From contig JAETOE010000016.1 in NCBI GenBank assembly GCA_021771815.1, positions 19,887-83,886 of the forward strand: a DNA stretch of 64,000 nucleotides. The letters are read 5' to 3'. The position numbers were made by a program, and so were the translations under genes. This document shows, in pieces, positions 42,372-50,823 of the stretch; the first letter of the stretch is position 1, and each line of letters starts with the position of its first letter. The notes under the pieces were generated by a model, which did not search any database, was not told the origin of the DNA, and saw only the letters and a list, made by a program, of their open reading frames with translations. The stretch comes from Roseburia hominis (GTDB lineage Bacteria; Bacillota; Clostridia; Lachnospirales; Lachnospiraceae).

Positions 42372-43226
42372 ATGAAGTTAAATAATATGTGGAGAACCTT
42401 TGTAAAAAAGTTAAAGGAGGATGCGGCATACAGAAAGCGTTTTTGGTTGATTGTAATTGCCGCGCTTCTCGTGCTTGCCGCCTGCTGCATTGGCTATGTG
42501 GTGCATTATTATCGTGCATTGGACAGGCAGGAAGCGCTATATGAGGAACTGCGTGTGACGGAAATGCCGGAGTCGGTCATGATTGAAGCGGAAGTGTCGG
42601 AGCAGGGGGAAACAGAGCCGCAGACCTGTGAAGCCGTCTATGATTTTGACGCATTGCAGGAAGAGAATGCGGATATCTATGCGTGGATCACAGTGCCGGG
42701 AACTCAGGTCGATTATCCGGTGCTCCAGAGCGAGACGGACAATTATTATCTGGAGCGCAATCTGGATGATTCCCCGGGCTATCCGGGCTGCCTGTATACG
42801 AACAAGTGCAATCAGAAGGATTTCTCCGATTACAATACGGTCATTTACGGACATAACATGAAAAACGGCAGTATGTTCGGCTGTCTGCATTCTTACGAGG
42901 ATGCGGAATTCTTTGATGAGAACCGCAAGATCATTGTCTACACGAAAGAGGGATGTCTGACCTATGAAATCTGTGCTGCGGTGAAGTTTACGGATGTTTA
43001 TATTCCGGCTTACTATGATGGGACGACCTCTTTGGGCAGGGATGCGTTCCTTGCAGCGGTGAAAGAAGAGAGCGCAAAAAGCGATGTCTCGCATATGGCA
43101 GAAGATATCGAAATTCAGCCGGAGGATAAGATAATCACACTTTCTACCTGCGTGAACGGCGAGCGGGAAAAGCGCTGGCTGATCGTGGGGCGGCTGGTGA
43201 GCGAACTGCCGTACGCAGCCAATTAA
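42372..43226 (+). CDS. srtB: Class B sortase
   Basis: A 284-residue membrane-anchored transpeptidase. A membrane helix at about residues 22–43 precedes the catalytic domain: AWITVPGTQVDYPVLQ, VIYGHNMKNGSMFG with His161, TLSTC with Cys260, and Arg in EKRWLIVGRL. The YGHNM and TLSTC phrases and the N-terminal extension place it in class B. It should link proteins with a sorting signal to peptidoglycan, and the protein encoded at 40435–41181 is the nearest candidate. It is 20 bp after the LCP gene, probably cotranscribed. Confidence 0.93.
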   Translation: MKLNNMWRTFVKKLKEDAAYRKRFWLIVIAALLVLAACCIGYVVHYYRALDRQEALYEELRVTEMPESVMIEAEVSEQGETEPQTCEAVYDFDALQEENADIYAWITVPGTQVDYPVLQSETDNYYLERNLDDSPGYPGCLYTNKCNQKDFSDYNTVIYGHNMKNGSMFGCLHSYEDAEFFDENRKIIVYTKEGCLTYEICAAVKFTDVYIPAYYDGTTSLGRDAFLAAVKEESAKSDVSHMAEDIEIQPEDKIITLSTCVNGEREKRWLIVGRLVSELPYAAN

Positions 43227-43240
43227 AAGCTGTCGGGAAG

Positions 43241-43286
43241 CTACATAACGTGTTACCGGAAAACTACATAATGTGTTACCGGAAAA
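43241..43286. repeat. Two 23-bp tandem repeats between srtB and lepB
   Basis: CTACATAACGTGTTACCGGA-type unit at 43241–43263 and CTACATAATGTGTTACCGGA-type unit at 43264–43286, with one difference in 23 bases. Confidence 0.9.
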
Positions 43287-43291
43287 TGGAA

Positions 43292-43320
43292 TTGCGAAGC
43301 CACATGGTTTGTGTTAAAGT
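43292..43320 (+). promoter_or_regulatory. Possible lepB promoter, with CCACATG/CATGTGG inverted repeat
   Basis: TTGCGA (43292–43297), 17-bp spacer, TAAAGT (43315–43320). CCACATG (43300–43306) and CATGTGG (43332–43338) flank the −10 region, the latter followed by TTTTTT, so it could be an operator or a weak terminator of the sortase operon. Confidence 0.45.
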
Positions 43321-43359
43321 AGAACAGGAATCATGTGGTTTTTTGAGCGGAGAGATAAA

Positions 43360-43941
43360 ATGCGTAGACGTAGGGGCGGACTGAATTTTGGGAGACAGAA
43401 GAAAAAAGTAAATGTGGCAGTCGTGCGGGAGGTGTGCGTATGGGCGGTCGAGATATTGATTACACTTCTTTTGGCATTTACACTTGTCTATTTTGTCGGA
43501 CTGCGTACAAGCGTGGTCGGACAGTCTATGGCGGAGACATTGGAAGGCGGAAGCGAGATTTTGGTCAATCGCTTTATCTATAAAGTGACGAATCCCAAGG
43601 CGAATGACATTATCGTGTTCCTGCCGAACGGAAATGAGAAATCACATTATTATGTCAAACGTGTGATCGGTGTTCCGGGCGATACGGTTTGGATCAAAAA
43701 CGGAGAGGTCTACGTGAACGGAGAATTGTTTGAGGAGGAGGTCGATGTGACGTCGATCGAGGAGGCCGGGCTTGCGGCGGAAGAGATTACGCTGGAGCAG
43801 GACGAGTTCTTTGTGCTCGGAGACAACCGCAACAATAGTGAAGACAGTCGTTACGCGAATATCGGTAATATAAGGAAGGAATATATTATCGGAAAAGCCT
43901 GGTTCATTGTGGCTCCGTGGGGAGATTTCGGCTTTCTGTAG
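43360..43941 (+). CDS. lepB: Signal peptidase I
   Basis: A 193-residue type I signal peptidase with an N-terminal basic stretch and one membrane helix (about residues 30–50). The catalytic Ser is in VVGQSMAETL and the Lys in YYVKRVIGVPGD; box E is LGDNRNNSEDSR. It cleaves signal peptides at the outer membrane face. ATG 43360 with GGAGAG is preferred over the upstream in-frame ATG at 43333. A lepB gene after rplS is the standard order; here a surface-protein cluster is inserted between them. Confidence 0.93.
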   Translation: MRRRRGGLNFGRQKKKVNVAVVREVCVWAVEILITLLLAFTLVYFVGLRTSVVGQSMAETLEGGSEILVNRFIYKVTNPKANDIIVFLPNGNEKSHYYVKRVIGVPGDTVWIKNGEVYVNGELFEEEVDVTSIEEAGLAAEEITLEQDEFFVLGDNRNNSEDSRYANIGNIRKEYIIGKAWFIVAPWGDFGFL

Positions 43942-43971
43942 TAGGAACACGTTTGGTAAAGGGAGGTAAGA

Positions 43972-44832
43972 ATGCAATTTCAATGGTACCCCGGGCATAT
44001 GACGAAAGCAAAGCGTCAGATGCAGGAGGATATGAAGCTGATCGATCTGGTGATTGAACTGGTGGACGCGAGAATTCCACTCAGCAGCAGGAATCCGGAC
44101 ATCGACGAGCTTGGGAGAAATAAAGCGAGGCTGATCCTTTTAAATAAGTCGGATCTGGCGGACGAAGCGGCAGGCAGGGCATGGGCGGAATATTTTAAGG
44201 CGAAGGGCTGTTTTGTGGTGGCGCTTGACGCACGCAGTAAGACGGGCATGAAGCAGGTCACGGCGGTCGTCATGGAGGCGTGCAGAGAGAAAATCGAGCG
44301 CGACAGGAAGCGCGGGATCGTGAATCGTCCGGTGCGCGCGATGGTGGTTGGGATCCCGAATGTCGGGAAATCGACCTTTATCAATTCTTATGCGGGAAAG
44401 GCGTGTGCCAAGACCGGAAATAAGCCAGGCGTCACGAAGGGCAAGCAGTGGATCAGGCTGAATAAGAATGTAGAGCTTTTGGATACGTCGGGAATCCTCT
44501 GGCCGAAGTTCGAGGATCAGAGCGTAGGGCTGAAGCTTGCGCTCATCGGCGCGATCAAAGACGAGATATTAAATATCGACGAACTGTCCCTGGAATTGAT
44601 TAAAGTGCTGACGGAATTTTATCCGGGGGTGCTGAACGCTCGTTACGGCACGGACGGACAGCCGATCGACGAGGCGGCGAAGCCGGCGGAGATATTGGGA
44701 CAGATCGCAGCTAACCGTAAGTGTATGGCGCGCGGCGACGAGCTTGATTACAGCAAGGCGGCAGCGCTCCTGATCGATGAATTCCGCAGCGGCAGGCTGG
44801 GAAGAATCACATTGGAGCGGCCAAAGGAGTAG
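43972..44832 (+). CDS. ylqF: Ribosome biogenesis GTPase YlqF/RbgA
   Basis: A 286-residue circularly permuted GTPase needed for late 50S assembly. It begins MQFQWYPGHMTKAKRQM. The G4 motif NKSDL precedes the G1 motif GIPNVGKSTFIN and the G3 motif DTSG, the permuted order. The C-terminal helical domain contacts rRNA. rnhB starts 2 bp later, the usual neighbour. Confidence 0.95.
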   Translation: MQFQWYPGHMTKAKRQMQEDMKLIDLVIELVDARIPLSSRNPDIDELGRNKARLILLNKSDLADEAAGRAWAEYFKAKGCFVVALDARSKTGMKQVTAVVMEACREKIERDRKRGIVNRPVRAMVVGIPNVGKSTFINSYAGKACAKTGNKPGVTKGKQWIRLNKNVELLDTSGILWPKFEDQSVGLKLALIGAIKDEILNIDELSLELIKVLTEFYPGVLNARYGTDGQPIDEAAKPAEILGQIAANRKCMARGDELDYSKAAALLIDEFRSGRLGRITLERPKE

Positions 44833-44834
44833 CG

Positions 44835-45596
44835 ATGGAAGCAAGGAAAATCGGAGAAATCAAAGAAGAATTTAAGGCGGCGGAGGATGCGATGCTGCCT
44901 TTTTTTATCGAAAAATATGAGGCGGACGGGCGCGCTGGGGTCAAAAAACTCTGTGAGCAGGCGAGAGCAAGGTTCTTAAAGCTTGAGGCAGAGCGGGCGC
45001 GCACGGATGCGCTCTGGAAATACGAGAGAGAATACGGTATGTATGCGCACATCTGCGGCATTGATGAAGTGGGCAGGGGACCGCTTGCCGGACCTGTCGT
45101 TGCAGGCGCCGTTATTTTGCCGAAGGACTGCGATATCCTCTACATTAATGATTCCAAGAAGCTTTCTGCCGCAAAGCGCGAGGAACTTTACGATGTTATC
45201 ATGGAGAAAGCGGTCGCGGTAGGCGTCGGGATGGCAAGTCCGCAGCGGATTGACGAGATCAATATCCTGCAGGCGAACTATGAGGCGATGCGCGAGGCTA
45301 TAAGCAAATTGAGTGTTCCGCCCGATATATTATTAAATGATGCGGTGACAATTCCGGGAGTGCCGATGAGACAGGTGCCCATTATCAAAGGGGACGCGAA
45401 GAGCATTTCGATCGGCGCGGCGAGTATTGTGGCGAAAGTGACGAGGGACCGTCTGATGGCGGAGTATGACAGGATCCTGCCGGAGTACGGATTTGCATCG
45501 AACAAGGGTTACGGCTCGGCGGAGCATATCGCTGCGTTGAAAAAGTATGGGCCGTCTCCGATTCACCGGAGAAGCTTTATCGGAAATTTTGTGTAA
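44835..45596 (+). CDS. rnhB: Ribonuclease HII
   Basis: A 253-residue enzyme removing ribonucleotides from DNA. The core begins ICGIDEVGRGPLAGPVVAGA near residue 73, with catalytic Asp and Glu, then NDSKKLS and the C-terminal YGSAEHIAALKKYGPSPIHR. The first 70 residues are a helical extension (IKEEFKAAEDAMLPFFIEKY), also found in other Firmicutes RNase HII. No missing residue. Confidence 0.95.
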   Translation: MEARKIGEIKEEFKAAEDAMLPFFIEKYEADGRAGVKKLCEQARARFLKLEAERARTDALWKYEREYGMYAHICGIDEVGRGPLAGPVVAGAVILPKDCDILYINDSKKLSAAKREELYDVIMEKAVAVGVGMASPQRIDEINILQANYEAMREAISKLSVPPDILLNDAVTIPGVPMRQVPIIKGDAKSISIGAASIVAKVTRDRLMAEYDRILPEYGFASNKGYGSAEHIAALKKYGPSPIHRRSFIGNFV

Positions 45597-45672
45597 GCTG
45601 CGGGGCTGTGCATCGCGGCAGGTGGTGTGAGAAAGTGTGCCGCGGCAGGATGCGGCGCGGAAAAGAGGGTAT

Positions 45673-47583
45673 ATGCAGATATCGGATATGCTTGGACAGT
45701 ACAGCAGGAATGTGACAAACGGTACGGAGGAACTGCATGGAACACAGAGCGTGCAGAAGATCGTCTCCTCGGTGGGAGAGCTTGGCGCGGGAAGTATTTT
45801 TGAGGGAACGATCAACCATGTCAAGGGCGGCAAGGTTACATTGGCGCTGGCGAACGGTCAGACAATTACCGCGCGTCTGGACGGCAAGGCGATTGGCGCG
45901 GCAGATTTAAAGCCCGGTTCGTCCATGTTCTTTCAAGTGAAGACAAACGACGGTCAGACGGTAGCGATCCGTCCCTACACAGAGCTTGGAAATGTCAGTA
46001 ATCCGATTCTTATGAATGCGCTCTCGGCGGCGCAGATTCCGGTGACGGACCGGATGCTTCGTATGGTCGATGCGATGATGCAGGAGCAGCTTTCTATCGG
46101 GAAGCAGAGTATTCTCGACATGGCAAAGCTTGTGAACGCCAATCCGAATGCGAACGTGCAGACTATCGTGCAGATGGCGAAGCTCGGGCTTCCGGTGACG
46201 GAGATGATGGCGTCCCAGTTCGAGGGATATCTGTCGAATCAGCATGAGCTTTTGAATGAGCTTGAACTTGTAACGGGGCAGATGTTGGAAGTGCTTGGGA
46301 ATGATGCCATGTCGCCGGAGGAGTCGTTTGCGTTGTACGGAAAGCTTCTTGACATTTTTTCATCCGGGAGCGGACAGAACGCAGGAAATGCGGCCGGGGC
46401 TGCGGCGGGAGCGGATGGCGTACTTCCTTCGGGAGAGCAGGCGCCCGGGCAGAATGTGGCAGCGGGAGCGGATGGCGTACTCTCTTCGGGAGAGCGGACG
46501 TCCGGGCAGAACGCGGCGGCAACGGATGTACTCTCTTCGGGAGAGCAGGCGCCCGGGCAGAATGTGGCGGCGGGAGCGGGCATTACGGAGGAGGATGCGC
46601 TCTGGATGGGGCTGCAGGCGGAAGAGAGTACTTCTGCGGGAGCAGCGGCGGGCGGCGCGACTCTGGGTGAACTGCTCACGGAGGAACAGCTTTCCAATCT
46701 GGCAAAGACTTTGCAGAACATTCCGACGCTGCTTGGGAATGAGGAACTTTTCGCGGGAGCCGTATCGGAGGAAATCTTTGTGGATACGCTCACAGAGGAG
46801 CCGCCCGATATGGAACAGCTCATGGCGGCGGAAAATGAGGCAAAACAGGCAGCGGCGGTGAATAAGGATATGACGGCGGAGCAGTTTTTGAACACGCTGC
46901 ACCGTGTTCTCACTGAGAATAAGCAGTATGGTCTGTCCGGACTCGACCGGCTTTTTGCGGGGAAGGAATTTCAGCAGCTATTTCGGCATGTGATTGAAAA
47001 GCAATGGCTGATAGAACCGCGCGAGCTTGCCGGAGAGAAGAAGATCGGCGCGCTCTATGAGAAGATGGAGCAGCAGATCCGGCAGATGGAGACGGCGGTC
47101 AGGGCGGCGGGAATCACGCAGGATTCCTTTTTACATACGGCAGCGGACATCCGCAGCAACATGGAGTTCATGAACCAGATGAACCACATTTATAATTATG
47201 TACAGATACCGCTTAAGATGTCCGGACAGAATGCTAACGGCGAGCTGTATGTTTACACGAATAAGAAGAATTTCACGGAGCAGGATGCGGAATTGACAGC
47301 GTTTCTGCACCTGGATATGGGAAATCTCGGCTCGACAGACGTTTCGGTGCGGATGCAGAATCGTCAGGTGCGCACGAATTTCTACTTTGAGGACGACGCG
47401 TCCTACGATCTGGTGGAGAAACATTTGCCGATTCTGGAGAAGCGGCTTAAGAACAAGGGCTATAATTGTACGATTACCATTACGAACGAGAAAAAGAATA
47501 TCAACTTCAAGGAGAATTTTCTGCGGAAGGGCGGCGCACCTGCGGGAAGCCTGCACCGGTATTCTTTTGATGTGAGAGCGTAG
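45673..47583 (+). CDS. FliK-like/YlqG-like protein with internal repeats
   Basis: A 636-residue soluble protein. The N-terminal 130 residues (FEGTINHVKGGKVTLALANG and so on) form a beta-rich domain. The middle is Ala/Gly/Glu-rich and has a 19-residue repeat. The last 160 residues, including FLHLDMGNLGSTDVSVRMQN, resemble the C-terminal domain of flagellar hook-length control protein FliK. Non-motile relatives keep it next to an FlhB-like gene (B. subtilis ylqG/ylqH, between rnhB and sucC), the same place as here. No flagellar structural genes are in the window, so the role is unclear. ATG 45673 has AGAGGG upstream. Confidence 0.7.
   Translation: MQISDMLGQYSRNVTNGTEELHGTQSVQKIVSSVGELGAGSIFEGTINHVKGGKVTLALANGQTITARLDGKAIGAADLKPGSSMFFQVKTNDGQTVAIRPYTELGNVSNPILMNALSAAQIPVTDRMLRMVDAMMQEQLSIGKQSILDMAKLVNANPNANVQTIVQMAKLGLPVTEMMASQFEGYLSNQHELLNELELVTGQMLEVLGNDAMSPEESFALYGKLLDIFSSGSGQNAGNAAGAAAGADGVLPSGEQAPGQNVAAGADGVLSSGERTSGQNAAATDVLSSGEQAPGQNVAAGAGITEEDALWMGLQAEESTSAGAAAGGATLGELLTEEQLSNLAKTLQNIPTLLGNEELFAGAVSEEIFVDTLTEEPPDMEQLMAAENEAKQAAAVNKDMTAEQFLNTLHRVLTENKQYGLSGLDRLFAGKEFQQLFRHVIEKQWLIEPRELAGEKKIGALYEKMEQQIRQMETAVRAAGITQDSFLHTAADIRSNMEFMNQMNHIYNYVQIPLKMSGQNANGELYVYTNKKNFTEQDAELTAFLHLDMGNLGSTDVSVRMQNRQVRTNFYFEDDASYDLVEKHLPILEKRLKNKGYNCTITITNEKKNINFKENFLRKGGAPAGSLHRYSFDVRA
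46405..46569 (+). repeat. 57-bp tandem repeats in the FliK-like gene
   Basis: Units begin at 46405, 46462 and 46519 (the last shortened by 6 bp) and encode AGADGVLPSGEQAPGQNVA and variants. In frame, so unit changes keep the gene open. Confidence 0.88.
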
Positions 47584-47621
47584 CGAAAGGAAATCATAAA
47601 AGAGATGGAGTGAAGCGGAAG

Positions 47622-47927
47622 ATGGCAGAGCAGAAAGATACCAAGACAAAAGACCGGACAGCCGTTGCCGTCGCCTACAATCCGGGCGACGTAGCGCCGA
47701 AGATTCTTGCGGTGGGAAAGGGAGCCGTCGCCGAGCGTATCATTGAGACGGCGAAGGAGAATGATGTTCCGTTTTATCAGGACAATAAGCTCGCGGAGAC
47801 ACTTTCCAGGCTCGAAATCGGTGATACGATTCCGCCGGAGCTTTACGAAGTGGTCGCGGAGATTCTAGTGTTCGTGGACGACATGGACCGTATGAAAGGA
47901 AAATTAAAGGATTCAGGGCTGATCTGA
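47622..47927 (+). CDS. FlhB-like cytoplasmic-domain protein (YlqH family)
   Basis: A 101-residue protein matching the C-terminal cytoplasmic domain of FlhB/EscU export switch proteins: AVAVAYNPGDVAPKILAVGK, then VAERIIETAKENDVPFYQD and LARLEIGDTIPPELYEVVAE-like text (TLSRLEIGDTIPPELYEVVA). The FlhB self-cleavage motif NPTH reads NPGD here, so autocleavage is not expected. The membrane domain is absent. It follows the FliK-like gene by 38 bp; in flagella FliK binds FlhB, so the pair may keep an ancestral interaction. Confidence 0.85.
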   Translation: MAEQKDTKTKDRTAVAVAYNPGDVAPKILAVGKGAVAERIIETAKENDVPFYQDNKLAETLSRLEIGDTIPPELYEVVAEILVFVDDMDRMKGKLKDSGLI

Positions 47928-48059
47928 AAAGAAGTTTTTCGTCTGCTTTGAAATGCAGGAGAAGGAGAGCAGTGATGAAACGCTGGGATAGGTCTGTTCA
48001 CTGGCTGCGCAGGCTGTAAGATGGGATTTGGGAGAGGATAGGTTGAAGAGAGGCGCATA

Positions 48060-48428
48060 TTGGGAAGAATTGTGAACAAGCGCGCAGTCGGAACAGTGTA
48101 TGAGAAAGCGGCGGGCGCTTACCTGGAAAAGCAGGGATATCGGATACTGGAATATAATTTCAGATGCCGCAGCGGAGAAATTGACATCATTGCACGCGAT
48201 GGGGAATACCTTGTCTTTGTGGAAGTCAAGTATCGGAAGGATGCGGGAAGCGGAAACCCGCTTGAGGCGGTGGATGCGCGTAAGCAGCGGACAATCAGCA
48301 GGACGGCGCTTTATTACTGCATGAAGCACGGGTACGGCGAGACGACGCCCTGCCGTTTTGACGTGGCGGCAGTGCTGGGAGAGGAAATTACGCTGATAAA
48401 GAACGCGTTTTTGTATCAGGGATATTAA
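48060..48428 (+). CDS. yraN: YraN family (UPF0102) putative nuclease
   Basis: A 122-residue PD-(D/E)XK-fold protein: RSGEIDIIARDGEYLVFVEVK gives the Asp and Glu-x-Lys pattern (GEIDIIARDG, then FVEVKYR). TTG 48060 is the likely start (AGAGAGG 6 bases upstream); GTG 48072 is an alternative. It is a widespread protein near rnhB, linked by inference to DNA processing. Standard length. Confidence 0.87.
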   Translation: MGRIVNKRAVGTVYEKAAGAYLEKQGYRILEYNFRCRSGEIDIIARDGEYLVFVEVKYRKDAGSGNPLEAVDARKQRTISRTALYYCMKHGYGETTPCRFDVAAVLGEEITLIKNAFLYQGY

Positions 48429-48436
48429 GAAGCAGG

Positions 48437-49435
48437 ATGGAGCGGGATGACAGAATGACATGTAATATAGTAAGGAAAAGCGGCAGAGAGGCGACACTCC
48501 GGGAAGAGTGGCACGACATGGCGGATGGGAGCAGAATGCTGCTATTAAAATATCCGCTTCTGGAGCAGACAGGGCTGGTGAAGCATTGTTTTACGACCAG
48601 ATGCGGCGGCGTGAGCGAAGGTATTTTTTCATCAATGAACCTAAGCTTTACAAGAGGCGACGACAGAAAGGCTGTGGAGACGAATTTCAGACGGCTGGCG
48701 GGAGCGCTTGATGTGGACTATGAGAAGTTCGTCTTTACCGATCAGACGCATACGGTAAATGTGCGAAAGGTGGCGGCGGAAGACGCGGGAGGGGGACTGA
48801 CGCGGGAACGCGGCTACACGGATGTGGACGGACTGATTACGGATGTGCCGGGAATCGTTTTGTCAACGTTTTATGCGGACTGTGTGCCGCTTTATTTTGT
48901 TGACCCCGTGCACCGTGCGATCGGCATGAGCCATTCGGGCTGGCGCGGAACAGTGGCTCGCATGGGCGAGGTGACGCTTCGGGCGATGGAGCAGGAGTAC
49001 GGCACGAAGCCGGGGGACGTGATCTGTGCCATCGGGCCTTCGATCTGTCAGGACTGCTATGAGGTCAGTGAGGATGTGGCACAGGCGTTTCGTGAGGCGT
49101 TCCCGGGACATGAGGAAGAAATTCTGAAGAAATCCCCGAAAAGGGTAGAAAAAGCCGAAAACAGCGGGAACGAGCAGCAGGCGAAGAAAGGACGGCAGGA
49201 AGGGAGAGAACAGCGGGTAGAGGGCAGAATGCAGGAGAAGAGTGCGGAAAGCGGGCAGAAGTATCAGCTCGATCTCTGGAAAGCAAATGAGATCGTGCTC
49301 CTTCGGGCAGGTGTCCTGCCGGAGCACCTTGCAGTGACGGATATCTGTACCTGCTGTAACCCCAAGATTCTGTTTTCCCATCGGGCGAGTCACGGGAAGC
49401 GGGGGAATCTGGGCGGATTTTTGTGCTTGGTATAA
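48437..49435 (+). CDS. pgeF: Peptidoglycan editing factor PgeF / laccase-domain protein
   Basis: A 332-residue protein of the multicopper polyphenol oxidase-like fold; bacterial members edit peptidoglycan precursors or act on purine nucleosides. Signatures are KHCFTTRCGGVSEG, TDQTHTVNV, STFYADCVPLYFVDP and MSHSGWRGTV, with His and Cys zinc ligands. The C-terminal part has an extra Lys/Glu/Gln-rich stretch of about 45 residues (near 232–275) before the final conserved CTCCNPKILFSHRAS. That insert is unlike the family and low in complexity. It is 9 bp after yraN. Confidence 0.88.
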   Translation: MERDDRMTCNIVRKSGREATLREEWHDMADGSRMLLLKYPLLEQTGLVKHCFTTRCGGVSEGIFSSMNLSFTRGDDRKAVETNFRRLAGALDVDYEKFVFTDQTHTVNVRKVAAEDAGGGLTRERGYTDVDGLITDVPGIVLSTFYADCVPLYFVDPVHRAIGMSHSGWRGTVARMGEVTLRAMEQEYGTKPGDVICAIGPSICQDCYEVSEDVAQAFREAFPGHEEEILKKSPKRVEKAENSGNEQQAKKGRQEGREQRVEGRMQEKSAESGQKYQLDLWKANEIVLLRAGVLPEHLAVTDICTCCNPKILFSHRASHGKRGNLGGFLCLV

Positions 49436-49550
49436 ATTATATTTGGAATAAGTGGGTTTGCGATGGTTATACTTGTAAATGTCAAAGGCATATGTTATAC
49501 TATGCCTAGGCAAGAAATGAGATTAGTGTCCAAAGCGGCGCAAAGTGAAA

Positions 49551-49581
49551 CCCCACGAATGGCAGTTCGTGGGGTTTTTTT
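49551..49581 (+). terminator. Terminator after pgeF
   Basis: CCCCACGAA-TGGCAG-TTCGTGGGG followed by seven T. It points rightward; on the other strand it would follow the small minus-strand gene, but with few T. Confidence 0.93.
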
Positions 49582-49584
49582 AGG

Positions 49585-49680
49585 CTAATTGTCACTGTCA
49601 TTTCCGTCTAGCCATTTGCAAATATAGTGGCAGGCTACACCTGCTGCGACGGAAATCAAAAATGAGATTAGCAATTCCAA
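49585..49680 (-). CDS. 31-residue single-helix membrane peptide
   Basis: Read on the minus strand from TTG 49680, with AAGGGGGTG 6 bases upstream, it encodes MELLISFLISVAAGVACHYI and then CKWLDGNDSDN: one membrane helix, a Lys-Trp-Leu-Asp border and an acidic tail. Similar tiny proteins recur in gut Clostridia genomes as unnamed genes. Inverted repeats TTGTCACTG (49589–49597) and CAGTGACAA (49712–49720) flank it. It could be a type I toxin, a small regulatory membrane peptide, or part of a small repeat. It is too short for coding statistics. Confidence 0.55.
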   Translation of the reverse strand: MELLISFLISVAAGVACHYICKWLDGNDSDN

Positions 49681-49781
49681 ATCGGCACCCCCTTTCCGTT
49701 GTCGGATTGGGCAGTGACAACAAAAGAAGTGTATCATAAATCGGGATACTGTGGTAGTATATTTAGGAAAGGAATAAAAAC

Positions 49782-50822
49782 ATGAAAACAAAAAAATATG
49801 TAGACTACATTGTAGAAGAGACAAGGAAAATCTTAGCCATCGACAGTCCGAGCGGTTTCACAAAGGACGTGGCGGAGTACGTGATGAACGCTTATAAGGA
49901 GCTTGGCTATGAGCCGAAGCAGACCACAAAGGGCGGCGTGCTTGTCGCGCTTGGCGGCAAGGACGAGAAGGACGCCGTGATGCTTGAGGCGCATATCGAC
50001 ACGCTGGGTGCGATGGTCTGCGAGATCAAGTCAAACGGCAGATTAAAGGTGACGCCGATCGGCGGCATGAATGCGAACAATGCGGAGGCGGAGAACTGCA
50101 GAATCCATACGCGTTTTGGTGAAAAGGTGTATGAGGGAACCTTACAGCTTGTGGACGCGTCCATCCATGTCAACGGCGATTACGACGACAAAAAGCGTAC
50201 CTTCGATGAGACGGAGATCGTATTGGATGAGAAGGTAAACTCGAAGGAGGACGTGGAGAAGCTTGGCATCATGACAGGCGATTTCGTGTGTTTTGACCCG
50301 CGTACGACGGTGACTAAGAGCGGCTACATCAAGAGCCGTTTTCTGGATGATAAGTTAAGTGTCGGCATACTGCTCGGCTACGCGCGCTATCTGAAAGAGG
50401 AGAAAATCACGCCGGAGCGCATGGTCTATCAGCATATCACAGTCTATGAGGAGGTCGGACACGGCGGTGCGGCTTCCATCCCGAAGGGCGTGACGGAGGT
50501 CATTTCCGTGGATATGGGCTGTATCGGGAACGGGCTGACCTGCGAGGAGACGCAGGTGTCCATCTGTGCGAAGGACAGCAGAGGACCGTATCATTATGAC
50601 GTCGTGACGGGACTGATCGCGGCGGCAAAGAAGGAAGAACTGGATTTTGCGGTCGACGTGTACCCGCATTACGGGTCGGATGCGGACGCGGCGCTGACCG
50701 CGGGATACGATGTGCGGCACGGATTGATCGGCGCGGGCGTATATGCGTCGCACGGCTATGAGAGAAGCCATGTGGACGGCGTGAAGAATACATTTAAGCT
50801 GCTGTGCGCATATCTCGGATAG
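49782..50822 (+). CDS. M42 family metallopeptidase (glutamyl aminopeptidase/endoglucanase-like)
   Basis: A 346-residue cytoplasmic, normally dodecameric aminopeptidase of the TET type. EAHIDTLGAMV gives the first metal ligands, FLDDKLSVGILL the bridging Asp, YEEVGHGGAAS the catalytic Glu pair, and ASHGYERSH the last His. Length is normal. It degrades peptides released by proteasome-like or Clp proteases. AGGAAAGG precedes the ATG. It stands alone, followed by a large inverted repeat. Confidence 0.9.
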   Translation: MKTKKYVDYIVEETRKILAIDSPSGFTKDVAEYVMNAYKELGYEPKQTTKGGVLVALGGKDEKDAVMLEAHIDTLGAMVCEIKSNGRLKVTPIGGMNANNAEAENCRIHTRFGEKVYEGTLQLVDASIHVNGDYDDKKRTFDETEIVLDEKVNSKEDVEKLGIMTGDFVCFDPRTTVTKSGYIKSRFLDDKLSVGILLGYARYLKEEKITPERMVYQHITVYEEVGHGGAASIPKGVTEVISVDMGCIGNGLTCEETQVSICAKDSRGPYHYDVVTGLIAAAKKEELDFAVDVYPHYGSDADAALTAGYDVRHGLIGAGVYASHGYERSHVDGVKNTFKLLCAYLG

Positions 50823-50823
50823 T

